The notes under the pieces: generated by a model
Databases searched by the model: none
Told to the model about the DNA's origin: nothing
What the model saw: the letters and a program-made list of their open reading frames with translations, nothing else
From: Fimbriiglobus ruber
GTDB lineage: Bacteria; Planctomycetota; Planctomycetia; Gemmatales; Gemmataceae
Length of the DNA: 64,000 nt
Assembly (NCBI RefSeq): GCF_002197845.1
Contig: NZ_NIDE01000004.1
Span: forward strand, 1,054,001-1,118,000
Direction of reading: 5' to 3'
Shown here: positions 15,689 to 24,822 of the stretch, one piece after another
How positions within the stretch are numbered: the stretch's first letter is position 1
Layout of the letters: each line of letters starts with the position of its first letter
Program-made: the position numbers and the translations under genes

Positions 15689-18600
15689 CTACTTCACCGG
15701 AAGCGGGATGACCACCGCTTCGGACTCGGACTGGAACCGGGTCTTCGGGCCGCACCCGAGCAGCACGGCGCCGCTCGGCAGCAGGTCGAGCGAGTAAATT
15801 GGGCCGAACGGCAGTTCCTGGGCGGCCAACAGCTTGCCGTCTGCGACCGCCCACTCGGCGAGATAGCCCGCCCCGCGCGGGGCCGTGCCCACGGTGATGA
15901 GTTTGCTGCCGTCCGCGGTGAACTTCAGCGCGTGGACGAAGCCCGGGTGCGACGGTGCTGGCTGGCCCGGCGGCGGCGGGGGCAGGGTCGGGTTCGGGAA
16001 CTCGTGGACGAGGCGGCCGGTCGCCACATCCCACAACTTGACCAGCCGGTCGCTCGACCCGGACGCGAGATACTTGCCGTCCTTGTCGAACGCGAGACAG
16101 AAGACCTGGTCGCGGTGGCCGGGTTCTGGCGGCGCGTTCAGCCACCCGGCGCCGAGACTCCCGGCCAACGGACCCGCTTTCTGGATGACGAGTGGATCGG
16201 GCGGGATGCGGTCGGTGCCCGGCTTGATCTCGCGGACCATCTTCCCGTCGCCCGCGTCCCAGAATTTGATCGTCTTGTCGAAGCTACTGGTCACGATCTG
16301 CTTGCCGTCCAAAGTCCACGCGACGGCGTAAATCGGATTCGGTTGGGGCAGGATGTGGGCGTTGATCGTTTTCGTCGCCGTCCCCTTCGCCACGTCCCAG
16401 ACGCGGAGAATCCCGTCGTGGCAGCCGGTCGCGAGCAACCCGCCGGTCTTGTCGAACGCGACGGCGTCGACCAGATTCGGGTGCTGCAAGGTCTTCGCCG
16501 GCTGGTCGGCCGCGAACTTCCAGACACGGACTTGCTTGTCGTCGGCGCCGGTGACGATCGTCGTGCCGTCCGAGTTAAACGTGCCCGCGCGGACCGGGCC
16601 GGGGTGTGGGAAGTCTTGAACCGGCTTGCCGAATTCGGCCGGCAGCGGCTGCCCAGCCTCGAAGGCGATGCCCCACGCGACCACGCTGTTATTCGCGAGT
16701 ACGGTCGCCAGGGTCGGGTTGGTCGGGTGGAACGACAGATCCGTTACTTTGGCGCCCGTCTTGAACTTCCCGACGACCGAGCCGTCATTGAAGTTGAATA
16801 GTGTTACGCCCGGGTCGGCCCCGTGTGCAACGGCTACGAGTTGGCCGTTCTTGGATACGGCCACGGCTGTCACCGGCGCGTCGGCTTCGAGGGTCCGGTC
16901 CTTCGCATAGCTCCCCGCGTTCCAGAGCGTGACGCCCTTCCCGGTGCCGGCGGTGAGAACGTGCGACCCGCTCTGCACAACCGCGAGGGCGGCGCCGATG
17001 ACGGCCGGGTCGGTGATCGATTTGACGACCAACAGCGGGCTCGCGGTCACGGTCTTGTCCGCGCTCGCGGTGTAAAAGACCGGCTGTGCAGGGTGGAAAG
17101 CGACAGCCGTGACCGGCGCGGTGTGGGCGGCGAACTGGAGCGGTTGGCCTGTCGCGACGTCGTACACCCACGCCCGGTTGTCGGCCTGCCCGACGAGGAG
17201 CTTGGTCTTGTCGGGGCTGAACGACAGCGCGGTCACGTCGGTTGCGGTTGCAGGGAAGGGGACTTCCTTGCCGTCCGCCACGGTCCAGACTCTCACGACC
17301 TTGCCGGACGCCGCGGCGACGGCCGTCCCGTCGCGGCTGGCGGCCAACGCCGTCGCCGGTGCGGGGAGTGGGGCGAACGCCTTGACTTCCTTACCCTGGG
17401 TCGCGTCCCACACGCGGACGGTCTTGTCCGCGCCGGCGGTGATGAGATGGCCGGTCGCCGGGTTGATCGCGAGGCCGGTGACGCCAGCCGGATCCGCGAG
17501 GAGGGCCGAGGTAACAGCCAGATCGAACAGGCCGAGTTGCTTGTCGTCCCCGCCGACGGCAATCGTCTTGTTATCAGCGAGGATCGCCAGGCCGTGTACG
17601 GGAGCCGTCGGCTCGGCGACGGTTTGCAGGGTGCGGCCAGTGATCGCGTCGAGTACGCGCACCGAGCGGCCCGTCTTCCCGGCCACCGCGACAGCGATTC
17701 GCGCAGCCGTCGGCGACAGCGCCAGGGCTTCCGGCTCGCCAGCGAGCCCTGCCTCGAACACCGGCTTCGCGCCGGCGGTCAGGGGTGTGAGGAGCAGCTT
17801 CGCGCCCGCGGCCTCCGCCACGACCAGGGCGAGTTTCGTGCGATCAGCAGTGAAAGCCGCGAGCTTGATGGCCGCGGGAGTCAGAGCGATGGGCGCGTCC
17901 GCCTTTGCGGTGTCGATGGCCCACGTTCGTAATGACTTGTCCGCGCAAACGGTCAGGAGCTTTTTGCCGTCAGTGGTGAATGCTGCCGCCAGGACCGCTG
18001 CCGGGTGCGCGAGAACCTTGGGCTCCTGGGTCTTTTCCTTCTCCTTCGCGACCGCGACCGGGCGGAACTGGACCTCGCCCGTCGAGTAGACCACCGCGAA
18101 GCCGGCCCCGCCCGGTTGAGGGACGACGGCCGTCACGCCGACTTTCGGCCCGGCCGGGACGACGACGGTTTTCTTCCCGGACGCAACTTCCCAGACCAGC
18201 AGGCCGCCGGCGGCGTCGCCTGTGATGAGGTTGGCCCCAGCTTCCGCGATCGCCGTAACGGCTGCCTCGTGGCCGGGGAACTGTTTCGCGACAGCCCCGT
18301 CCTTGCAAATGCGGACGATCTTGTCCGCGCCGCCGGTGGCGATCTGCTTGCCGTCCGCGAGCGGAACCGCGACGAGTACACGGTCCGGGTGGACGGTCGG
18401 TTTGAGCGGGGCGACATTTGGCGTGGGTAGTGTCCAGTTCCGCACGTACCCGTCCGCGCCGGCGGTCACGACCTGTTGCGGTCCGGTCAGGATGAGTCCG
18501 GTTACTGCGCCGTCGTGCGCCGGCAGCGGGTCGCGGGGTTTGCCGTCCGCGCCCCAGAGAGTGAGCTTATCGTCCACCGTTCCCGCGGCGAAGCCCTGCC

Positions 18601-19531
18601 CGTTCGCCGCGGCCGCGACCACGCGCGGGTCGGCGGCGACCTTGCCTTCTTGCACTTTCGCGCCGGTGGCCGTGTTCGCGAGCCGGACAACTTTGTCCGC
18701 CCCGCCGGTCACGGCAAACCCGCCATCAGGTGACAGGCCGAGAGCGGTCACGCTCGCGGTATGCGGAGCCAATGGCTTGGGCGCGGCCGGTGCTTGCGCG
18801 GGCCAGAATTTGAGACTTCCGTCCGCCGACGCGGTCACAACAACGCCGCTCGCGGGGTTCACGGCGAGTCCGGTGATGTCGGCGGCCGACGCGCCGACGA
18901 CCGCCTGGGCCTCGCCCGTGGTCGCGTTCCAGTAGCGCAGGGTTTTGTCCGCCCCAGTCGTATAAACCGTGGCACCGTTGGGCGCGAACCCCAGCCCGAC
19001 GACGGCCCCCGAGTGTCCGGTGAGGTCCGGTCGGGCTTTCTTGTCGGCGACGGTCCAGAGCTTGACCACGCCGTTCGCCCCGCCCGCTGCGACGACGGTG
19101 CCGTCGGCCGAGACCCGCGTGGCCGTGACGCCAGCGGGGAAGTCCAGGGCGAACGAGGGTTTGCTCGACGGCACGTCCCAGAGCTTGACCACGTTGTCCG
19201 ACCCGCCGGACGCGAGTGTGTCGCCGGCCGGCGAGAAGGCGAGGCAGAGTACCTGATTTTGGTGGCCGTTCTTGCCGGCGAGAGTGCGGAGTTCTTTGCC
19301 GGTGGTCGGGTCCCAGAGCTTGATCGTCTTGTCGAAGCTGCCGGTGGCCGCGAATTTCCCGTCCGGGCTGACGGCGACGGTGTAAATCGGGTCGGTGTGG
19401 CCCTTCAAAATCACCAGCGGCTGGGGCGGTTGCGGGGGCTGGGCGGCGAGCCACCCGCAGCCGACCGCGAGCGCGATCGTGGCAAGTGTGGTCCGGCGGG
19501 GTATGCGCGGCATAAAATGTGAAGGTGTCAT
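15689..19531 (-). CDS. Large secreted WD40-repeat protein
   Basis: 1280 residues. A signal-like N-terminus (MPRIPRRTTLATIALAVGCG, then WLAAQPPQPP) is followed by many WD40 units from start to end, for example VVILKGHTDPIYTVAVSPDG-type blades and recurring GADKTVRVWD, GSFDKTIKLWD and GSSDRLVKLWD strands. The number of blades is enough for two or three beta-propellers. Gemmataceae encode many such proteins, some fused to kinases, but no catalytic domain is visible here. ATG 19531 is chosen because GGGAG lies upstream; an in-frame ATG at 19513 is also possible. A scaffold role in the periplasm or cell envelope is inferred. It ends against the hairpin at 15642-15681. Confidence 0.85.
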   Translation of the reverse strand: MTPSHFMPRIPRRTTLATIALAVGCGWLAAQPPQPPQPLVILKGHTDPIYTVAVSPDGKFAATGSFDKTIKLWDPTTGKELRTLAGKNGHQNQVLCLAFSPAGDTLASGGSDNVVKLWDVPSSKPSFALDFPAGVTATRVSADGTVVAAGGANGVVKLWTVADKKARPDLTGHSGAVVGLGFAPNGATVYTTGADKTLRYWNATTGEAQAVVGASAADITGLAVNPASGVVVTASADGSLKFWPAQAPAAPKPLAPHTASVTALGLSPDGGFAVTGGADKVVRLANTATGAKVQEGKVAADPRVVAAAANGQGFAAGTVDDKLTLWGADGKPRDPLPAHDGAVTGLILTGPQQVVTAGADGYVRNWTLPTPNVAPLKPTVHPDRVLVAVPLADGKQIATGGADKIVRICKDGAVAKQFPGHEAAVTAIAEAGANLITGDAAGGLLVWEVASGKKTVVVPAGPKVGVTAVVPQPGGAGFAVVYSTGEVQFRPVAVAKEKEKTQEPKVLAHPAAVLAAAFTTDGKKLLTVCADKSLRTWAIDTAKADAPIALTPAAIKLAAFTADRTKLALVVAEAAGAKLLLTPLTAGAKPVFEAGLAGEPEALALSPTAARIAVAVAGKTGRSVRVLDAITGRTLQTVAEPTAPVHGLAILADNKTIAVGGDDKQLGLFDLAVTSALLADPAGVTGLAINPATGHLITAGADKTVRVWDATQGKEVKAFAPLPAPATALAASRDGTAVAAASGKVVRVWTVADGKEVPFPATATDVTALSFSPDKTKLLVGQADNRAWVYDVATGQPLQFAAHTAPVTAVAFHPAQPVFYTASADKTVTASPLLVVKSITDPAVIGAALAVVQSGSHVLTAGTGKGVTLWNAGSYAKDRTLEADAPVTAVAVSKNGQLVAVAHGADPGVTLFNFNDGSVVGKFKTGAKVTDLSFHPTNPTLATVLANNSVVAWGIAFEAGQPLPAEFGKPVQDFPHPGPVRAGTFNSDGTTIVTGADDKQVRVWKFAADQPAKTLQHPNLVDAVAFDKTGGLLATGCHDGILRVWDVAKGTATKTINAHILPQPNPIYAVAWTLDGKQIVTSSFDKTIKFWDAGDGKMVREIKPGTDRIPPDPLVIQKAGPLAGSLGAGWLNAPPEPGHRDQVFCLAFDKDGKYLASGSSDRLVKLWDVATGRLVHEFPNPTLPPPPPGQPAPSHPGFVHALKFTADGSKLITVGTAPRGAGYLAEWAVADGKLLAAQELPFGPIYSLDLLPSGAVLLGCGPKTRFQSESEAVVIPLPVK

Positions 19532-19663
19532 TCGGTGATGCTCCCGGTGGGCGGGGAGTGGAATAGGTCGGGGTGGTGGGACGATCGTCGGCAGGTGTGG
19601 GCAGTTTCGCACGCCGGACCGGGTCCGTCAACGACGCAATGCTTCTTGGGAAGGTATCAAACG

Positions 19664-20440
19664 GTGCTGGATTTTCACGACCCGGTCAGTTCCCTCTCGC
19701 ATCTTATCATGGCCGCGTGGGCGGTGGTCGCCGCCCTGATCCTGACCCGCCTGACGCTCGGCCAGAGCCCCGGGCGCCGCCTGGCCATCGCGGGGTACGG
19801 GGCCAGTATGGTATTCCTGTATCTGGCGAGCGGCCTGTTTCACGGGCTCAATTACGAGAATCTCCAAACACTCCCGGTGTTTCACGGCTACGACCAGAAA
19901 GAGCTTTTCTACCTCTTCCGAAACATCGACCGGTCGGCGATCTTCCTGCTCATCGACGGGTCGTTCGCGCCGCCGTTCGTGTACCTGCTACTGGGCCGAA
20001 CGCGGGTGGCGTGTTTTGCCGCAATGGGCACGCTCACAGTGGTCGGTTTGGCAGCACTCTGGTTGCTCCCCGACCTGCCGCACGCGGCGACCGTCGGCGT
20101 TTACTTCGGGTTGGGGCTGGTCGGCATGATCCCGGTGCGGTCGTACCTTCGCAAACTCGGATGGCCCGGGGCGAAATGGATTCTGGCGTTGGCGGTGGCG
20201 TTCACGATCGGGGCCGTGTGCGAGGCGGCCAACTGGCCCGTGATCGTGCCGGGCTGGTTCGGGTCTCACGAAATCCTGCACATCTCCGACATGGCCGGGA
20301 CGCTCATCCACTTCATCTTCGTCGTGCGGTTTCTGGTGGCCCCGAACATGAAACGGGCGGAACCCGAGAGCGATCATCAGTCGGCCACGAAGTGGGCGGA
20401 CGCGCACTCCTCCAGCGAACGCGAGGGCGTGCGGTCCTGA
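19664..20440 (+). CDS. Hemolysin III / PAQR-family membrane protein
   Basis: 258 residues with about seven membrane helices. Family landmarks are FHDPVSSLSHL at the N-terminus, YLASGLFHGLNYE, FRNIDRSAIFLLIDGSFAPP, and HEILHISDMAGTLIHFIFVV. These hold the conserved histidines and aspartate that bind zinc in PAQR/HlyIII proteins, some of which are membrane hydrolases. The start is set at GTG 19664, which has AAGG upstream and puts the conserved DPVSSLSH motif near the N-terminus. An open frame back to 19535 overlaps the WD40 start region and encodes non-conserved residues. The physiological role is unknown. Confidence 0.72.
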   Translation: MLDFHDPVSSLSHLIMAAWAVVAALILTRLTLGQSPGRRLAIAGYGASMVFLYLASGLFHGLNYENLQTLPVFHGYDQKELFYLFRNIDRSAIFLLIDGSFAPPFVYLLLGRTRVACFAAMGTLTVVGLAALWLLPDLPHAATVGVYFGLGLVGMIPVRSYLRKLGWPGAKWILALAVAFTIGAVCEAANWPVIVPGWFGSHEILHISDMAGTLIHFIFVVRFLVAPNMKRAEPESDHQSATKWADAHSSSEREGVRS

Positions 20441-20453
20441 CGCCGGCCCTCGC
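20421..20453. terminator. Possible hairpin at convergent gene ends
   Basis: GCGAGGGC (20421-20428) pairs with GCCCTCGC (20446-20453) across the end of the HlyIII gene and just before the stop of the convergent aldo/keto reductase gene. The stem is only 8 bp and has no U-tract, so this is a weak call. Confidence 0.35.
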
Positions 20454-20464
20454 GCACGCGGGCA

Positions 20465-21421
20465 TCAATTGGCTTTCAAGAACTGCTCGATCTCGCCCAC
20501 TTCGGCGGCCGAGAGCCGCCAGTCGGCGGCGCCGACCAACTCTTTGAGCTGACCCGGCTTCCGCGCCCCGACGATCGCGGCCGTGACGGCCGGTTGCCGG
20601 AGCGTCCACGCGATCGCCACCTCGCCGGGCGTCTTCCCGCGCTTGCCGCCGATCGCCCGGAGGAGGTCAACGAGCCGCAGGTTGCGAGAGAATTGAGGCT
20701 CCTGAAATTGCTTGTTCTTCTCGCGGCGCCAGTCGTCCGGCGGGAGGGTTGCGAGGCGTTCCTTCGACCACGCGCCGGTGAGTAGGCCGGACTGCATCGG
20801 GGAATAGACAAGGACGCCGATGTTATGCGACCCGCAGTACGGCAGGATCGATTCCTCAATGTCCCGTCGGAGCATCGAATACGGCGGTTGCAGGGACGTG
20901 ATCGGGCCGAACCTGGCGATGCGACCCATCTGGGCGGCGTCGAAGTTCGAGACGCCGGCCCAGCGGATTTTCCCTTCCTCTTTCAGCTTGAGAACGGTCT
21001 GCCAGCCTTCTTCAATGTCCTCGTCCGGTTCCGGCCAGTGGATCTGGTAGAGGTCGATCACGTCGACCTTGAGCCGGCGCAAACTGGCTTCGCACTCGCG
21101 GCGGATGCTCTCGGCCTTGAGACTTTTCCCGATCTGCCGCTTCTCGTCCCACACCCGGGCGCATTTGGTGAAGACGTACGGCCGGTTCTTGACACCCGCG
21201 AGGGCCGCGGCCACGACCTCTTCCGAGTGCCCCAGGCCGTAGACGGCGGCCGTGTCGATCCAGTTGATGCCAAGGTCAATGGCCTCGTGGATCGCGGCCA
21301 CCGAGTCGTTGTCGTCCTGGGCGCCCCACGCGAACGCCCACCCGCCTCCACCGATCGCCCAAGCGCCGAAGCCGATTGGGGTGATGTGCAAATCCGAATT
21401 GCCGAACTGCCGCGTCTGCAT
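20465..21421 (-). CDS. Aldo/keto reductase
   Basis: 318 residues with the aldo/keto reductase (TIM barrel) pattern: ITPIGFGAWAIGGGGWAF, LGINWIDTAAVYGLGHSEE with the catalytic Asp and Tyr, a Lys in RPYVFTKCARVW, DVIDLYQIHWPEP with the catalytic His, GVSNFDAAQM, and LVYSPMQSGLLTGAW. These enzymes reduce carbonyls with NADPH. The C-terminal TPGEVAIAWTLRQPAVTAAI, then VGARKPGQL, is the cofactor-binding part. ATG 21421 is preferred over the upstream 21493 because it gives the standard family N-terminus (MQTRQFGNSDL). Substrate unknown; no pathway partners are adjacent. Confidence 0.9.
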   Translation of the reverse strand: MQTRQFGNSDLHITPIGFGAWAIGGGGWAFAWGAQDDNDSVAAIHEAIDLGINWIDTAAVYGLGHSEEVVAAALAGVKNRPYVFTKCARVWDEKRQIGKSLKAESIRRECEASLRRLKVDVIDLYQIHWPEPDEDIEEGWQTVLKLKEEGKIRWAGVSNFDAAQMGRIARFGPITSLQPPYSMLRRDIEESILPYCGSHNIGVLVYSPMQSGLLTGAWSKERLATLPPDDWRREKNKQFQEPQFSRNLRLVDLLRAIGGKRGKTPGEVAIAWTLRQPAVTAAIVGARKPGQLKELVGAADWRLSAAEVGEIEQFLKAN

Positions 21422-21742
21422 GGTGTTGTTCCGGTAGGAAGCGGGGTGCCGCGATCTCGTGGTGCCGAATTTCGTTAGCTTATTGATAAGCACCGAGTAC
21501 CCGGGCGTGGCAACATGGGGGGCCGCAACTTTCAGCTGTCTTCGTGATCGACAGTTTGATTCAAGGAACGTGTTATCAGCCCCAGAGTTGGGTGCCTCTC
21601 GACTTGATGACTTGACGACCTGATGACGGCGGTACGGAGGTTCCCCTTCCGTACAACACCCGATTTCATTAGGCTATCCCGAACTCCGGGGCGCCCCGCC
21701 GCGGACGGTTTTCTTTTCCCGACTCCAGGGGACCGAGCCGCG

Positions 21743-22486
21743 ATGGAAGAAACGCTCCAGCAAGTGTGGGCCATTCTGACCACGATTTTCACGAACTTGA
21801 TGAACCCGGACGCGTGGCAGGAAGTGCTGCGCCGGCCCGGGGTGTTCTGGGCGGTGTTCATCGCGACGACCCTGATTATCTTCACCGAAACCGGTCTGCT
21901 CGTCGGCTTCTTCCTGCCCGGCGACTCGCTCCTCGTCACCCTCGGGATCGTGGCCGCGGCGGCCGACGACTGGCCCGTCGCCGTCCTCGTGGCCAGCCTG
22001 TGTGTGGCGGCCGTGGTCGGGGACTCGGTCGGCTACCTTATCGGCTACAAGGCCGGGCCGCGGCTGTTCCAGCGCGAGAAGTCCTTCTTCTTCCGCAAGG
22101 ACTACCTCCTGATGGCGCAGGACTTTTACACGCGGCACGGCGGCAAGACGATCATCATCGCCCGGTTCATGCCGATCATCCGGACGTTCGCTCCGGTCGT
22201 CGCCGGGATCGGGAAAATGGACTACAAGCGGTTCCTGTTCTTCAACGTGATCGGCGGGGTTGCGTGGATTGCGAGCATGTTCTTCCTCGGGTACACCCTG
22301 CACCTGTGGCTCGAACCGATGCTCAAACCGATTCTCGGCGAAAACTTCAAGGTGGCCAAGGCGATCGACAAGATCGTCATCGTGATCGTGCTGCTGTCCG
22401 TCGCCCCGATGGGGTACAAGGCTCTGACTAGCTGGCTCAGCAAACGAAAGGCGGCCCGCTCGTCGATCCAGACGCCGGTGGCGTAA
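21743..22486 (+). CDS. DedA / SNARE-associated (VTT) family membrane protein
   Basis: 247 residues with the DedA signature: FTETGLLVGFFLPGDSLLVT, then DSVGYLIGYKAGPRLF, then FYTRHGGKTIIIARFMPIIR, TFAPVVAGIGKMDYKRF and FNVIGGVAW. Four to five membrane helices are visible. Members are thought to flip phospholipids or undecaprenyl phosphate and to support proton-motive force and drug tolerance. ATG 21743 was chosen because it starts just before the first family motif; the open frame extends to 21623 without conservation. A strong terminator follows at 22513. Confidence 0.9.
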   Translation: MEETLQQVWAILTTIFTNLMNPDAWQEVLRRPGVFWAVFIATTLIIFTETGLLVGFFLPGDSLLVTLGIVAAAADDWPVAVLVASLCVAAVVGDSVGYLIGYKAGPRLFQREKSFFFRKDYLLMAQDFYTRHGGKTIIIARFMPIIRTFAPVVAGIGKMDYKRFLFFNVIGGVAWIASMFFLGYTLHLWLEPMLKPILGENFKVAKAIDKIVIVIVLLSVAPMGYKALTSWLSKRKAARSSIQTPVA

Positions 22487-22512
22487 GGTCTGCGAACGTG
22501 CTTCTTGTATAA

Positions 22513-22551
22513 GCGTGCGGCCGACCGTTTCCGGTCGGCCGCACGCGTTTT
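22513..22551 (+). terminator. Rho-independent terminator of the DedA gene
   Basis: A 15-bp perfect stem (GCGTGCGGCCGACCG and its complement, 22513-22527 and 22532-22546) with a TTTC loop is followed by GTTTT. It lies 27 bp after the DedA stop. Confidence 0.85.
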
Positions 22552-22648
22552 AGGTCGCTAAAATCAGACGGGCTTGCGGTCCGCCGTTTGGTACTGGCTG
22601 CCCGAAATGCGTTCGAACTCTTTGCCCGGTATCCGGAGAAATCATCCC

Positions 22649-23119
22649 ATGAAACCTGTGATTCGAACCCCCGGTCAGGGCCGCACGATTGCGGTGGTTG
22701 GCGACGTATACCGCTTTCTCGCGACGGGCGAAGACACCAACGGGACGTACGCGATTTGGGAAGCGCTCGTGCCGCCCGGCGGTGGTCCGCCGCCTCACGT
22801 CCACAGCCGGGAGGAAGAAGGCTTCTACATCCTGGAAGGCGAGATCACCGTGCGTGTCGGGGGAGAAACAATCGTGGCGACCGCGGGGGCGTTCGTGAAC
22901 TTGCCCGTCGGCTCGCTGCACTCGTTTAAAAACGAAAGCAGTCAGTCGGCGAAGATGTTGATTTCGGTCGCTCCGGCTGGATTGGAGCGGATGTTCTTCG
23001 AGGTCGGTGTGCCGCTCGACGACGGTTCGACGACCGCGCTGCCGCCGACGAAAGCCGAAATCGACAAGATGATGGAAGCCGCCCCGCGATACGGGGTCGA
23101 AATCCATTTGCCGGGGTGA
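22649..23119 (+). CDS. Cupin-domain protein
   Basis: 156 residues forming one cupin barrel. Motif 1 reads PPHVHSREEEGFYILEGEI with the two His and Glu of the usual metal site, and motif 2 reads VNLPVGSLHSFKN with the last His. Such proteins range from dioxygenases and isomerases to small-molecule binders, and the sequence does not decide between them. ATG 22649 is preceded by GGAGAA, while the open frame from 22574 runs through the terminator side of the previous gene. It is probably monocistronic. Confidence 0.85.
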   Translation: MKPVIRTPGQGRTIAVVGDVYRFLATGEDTNGTYAIWEALVPPGGGPPPHVHSREEEGFYILEGEITVRVGGETIVATAGAFVNLPVGSLHSFKNESSQSAKMLISVAPAGLERMFFEVGVPLDDGSTTALPPTKAEIDKMMEAAPRYGVEIHLPG

Positions 23120-23156
23120 AAATAAGCGGACAGTTCTCAATGAATCGCGACGCGAA

Positions 23157-23759
23157 TTAAACCCGAGCGATGGAAGCAGTGCAGCCGGAGCCAACTGCCT
23201 TTAGCATAGACGCCGACGAGTGGCGGCCGAACCGCTTTTGCATGCGGCGAACGACGGGATAACCGATCCGGGTCAAAATGTGGTTCGGCTGCGAGAACGC
23301 CAGGATGTCGTACCAGACGGCATCCGTACCGCGGTCCCACTCGATCAAGAACCGCTCCTCTCCCCGTTCGACGTGACCGGGCAACGTGCCGTAGGCAAAT
23401 CCGAAGCGGGCGACCGGTCCCATCTCGTCAACGACGTATACGATCCGGCAGGCGTTGAGCCACCACAAGCCGATCGCACGTGCCAACACGCCCACGACCG
23501 CGCCGGGTTCCAACGGCGTGTTCGTCGGCAGTGCCTCGACCCAGCCGAGTTGGAACTGCGCCCACCGCCGAAGGGCGGCCGTCGCCGCATGAAAGACCCG
23601 CTCGCCCTGGCCGAGATGGACGCGGGTGTGATCCACGTCGAACCCCGCGGGCGGCGTTCCCGCGGTCGCGCCGACGGCCGAATAGGTGAAGTGAAAACCG
23701 GCCTGGCTGTCCAGGAATCGGCGGATGGCGTCGGCAGACGGCTTTCGCAGTGACAGCAT
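23157..23759 (-). CDS. DUF1990 family protein
   Basis: 200 residues with DUF1990 features: FTYSAVGATAG near the N-terminus, HTRVHLGQGERVFHAATAAL, then RWAQFQLGWVE, RIVYVVDEMGPVARFGFAYG, TLPGHVERGEERFLIEW and FSQPNHILTRIGYPVVRRMQ. The function is not established; plant members are often called UPF0548. ATG 23759 is chosen because GAGGGCGGGAA lies just upstream; the frame stays open to 24275 but that part overlaps the divergent gene at 23877. The gene is divergent from the NAD-binding protein with a gap of about 117 bp. Confidence 0.82.
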   Translation of the reverse strand: MLSLRKPSADAIRRFLDSQAGFHFTYSAVGATAGTPPAGFDVDHTRVHLGQGERVFHAATAALRRWAQFQLGWVEALPTNTPLEPGAVVGVLARAIGLWWLNACRIVYVVDEMGPVARFGFAYGTLPGHVERGEERFLIEWDRGTDAVWYDILAFSQPNHILTRIGYPVVRRMQKRFGRHSSASMLKAVGSGCTASIARV

Positions 23760-23876
23760 TTCCCGCCCTCGATTCCGCCGACCCGTGCCGACTTGTGGTC
23801 CACGCGGGAGATCGATCCCTATGAATGAGTACCCGCAAAGGAACCCGGACTTTAACTCGACAAGCACCAAAAGACG

Positions 23877-24812
23877 ATGCCGGACTCGAACAACAGTGGA
23901 ATACAGGACGGTCCCCTCGTGCTGGTCGCGGGCGCGTCCGGGTACGTTGGCGGCCGGTTCGTCCCGCGACTCGAAGGGGTATCGGTCAGGGTGCGCTGTC
24001 TGGCCCGCACGCCGGACAAACTCCGGCCGCTCGTCAAGGTATCGACCCAGGTCGTGCCGGGAGACGTTCTCGATCCGGCATCGCTCGCCGATGCCGCCCG
24101 GGGTGTCCACACGGCTTATTACCTCGTTCACTTGATGTCCGATTCGAAGGATTTCGAGGCGGAGGACCGGCAGGCGGCGACCAATTTCGCCCGGGCCGCG
24201 AAGGAGGCCGGGGTCCGGCGGATCGTTTACCTCGGCGGGTTGGGCGACGACGCGGACCAGAACCTTTCGCCCCACCTACGTAGCCGACACGAGGTCGGCC
24301 AAATTTTCCGCGATTCGGGTGTCGAAACGATCGAGTTCCGGGCCGGAACGGTCATCGGGGCGGGGAGTCTGTCGTACCAGTTGATCGAGTCGCTGACGAA
24401 TCGCCTGCCGGTGATGCTCTGCCCACGCTGGCTCTCCACGCCCACGCAGCCGATCGCCGTGGACGACGTGTTGGCTTACCTGTCGGCCGCCCGCGAGCTA
24501 CACGCGGGCGGGAGCCGCACCTTCGAGATCGGTGGCGCGGACGTCGTGGCCTATGCCGACCTGATTCGAGAATACGCCCGTCAAAAAGGTCTGCGGCGCT
24601 GGCTGATTTCCGTCCCCGTTTTGACCCCGTACCTGTCCGGGCTGTGGCTGGCACTCGTGACGCCGGCGACGTACTCGATCGGCCGACACCTGATCGAGGG
24701 GCTGAAGAACCCCACCGTGGTCCGGGACGCGAAGGCCCGAGACGTGTTCCCGATCCGGCCGATGGGGGTGAAGGAAGCCGTTCGAAAAGCCGTTGCCGAA
24801 AGTAAAGCATGA
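23877..24812 (+). CDS. NAD(P)-binding SDR-like (NmrA/atypical SDR) protein
   Basis: 311 residues with an N-terminal Rossmann fold: LVLVAGASGYVGGRFVPRL holds the GASGYVGG dinucleotide motif, followed by VRVRCLARTPDKL, VVPGDVLDPASLADAARGVH, YYLVHLMSD and RRIVYLGGLGDD. The usual YxxxK pair is not obvious, as in atypical SDRs; SRHEVGQIFRDSGVETIEFR occupies that region. Close homologues often sit with DUF2867-type or DUF1990 genes, and here DUF1990 is the divergent neighbour. Substrate unknown. It ends 10 bp before the convergent uvsE stop. Confidence 0.85.
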   Translation: MPDSNNSGIQDGPLVLVAGASGYVGGRFVPRLEGVSVRVRCLARTPDKLRPLVKVSTQVVPGDVLDPASLADAARGVHTAYYLVHLMSDSKDFEAEDRQAATNFARAAKEAGVRRIVYLGGLGDDADQNLSPHLRSRHEVGQIFRDSGVETIEFRAGTVIGAGSLSYQLIESLTNRLPVMLCPRWLSTPTQPIAVDDVLAYLSAARELHAGGSRTFEIGGADVVAYADLIREYARQKGLRRWLISVPVLTPYLSGLWLALVTPATYSIGRHLIEGLKNPTVVRDAKARDVFPIRPMGVKEAVRKAVAESKA

Positions 24813-24822
24813 AATGGATGAC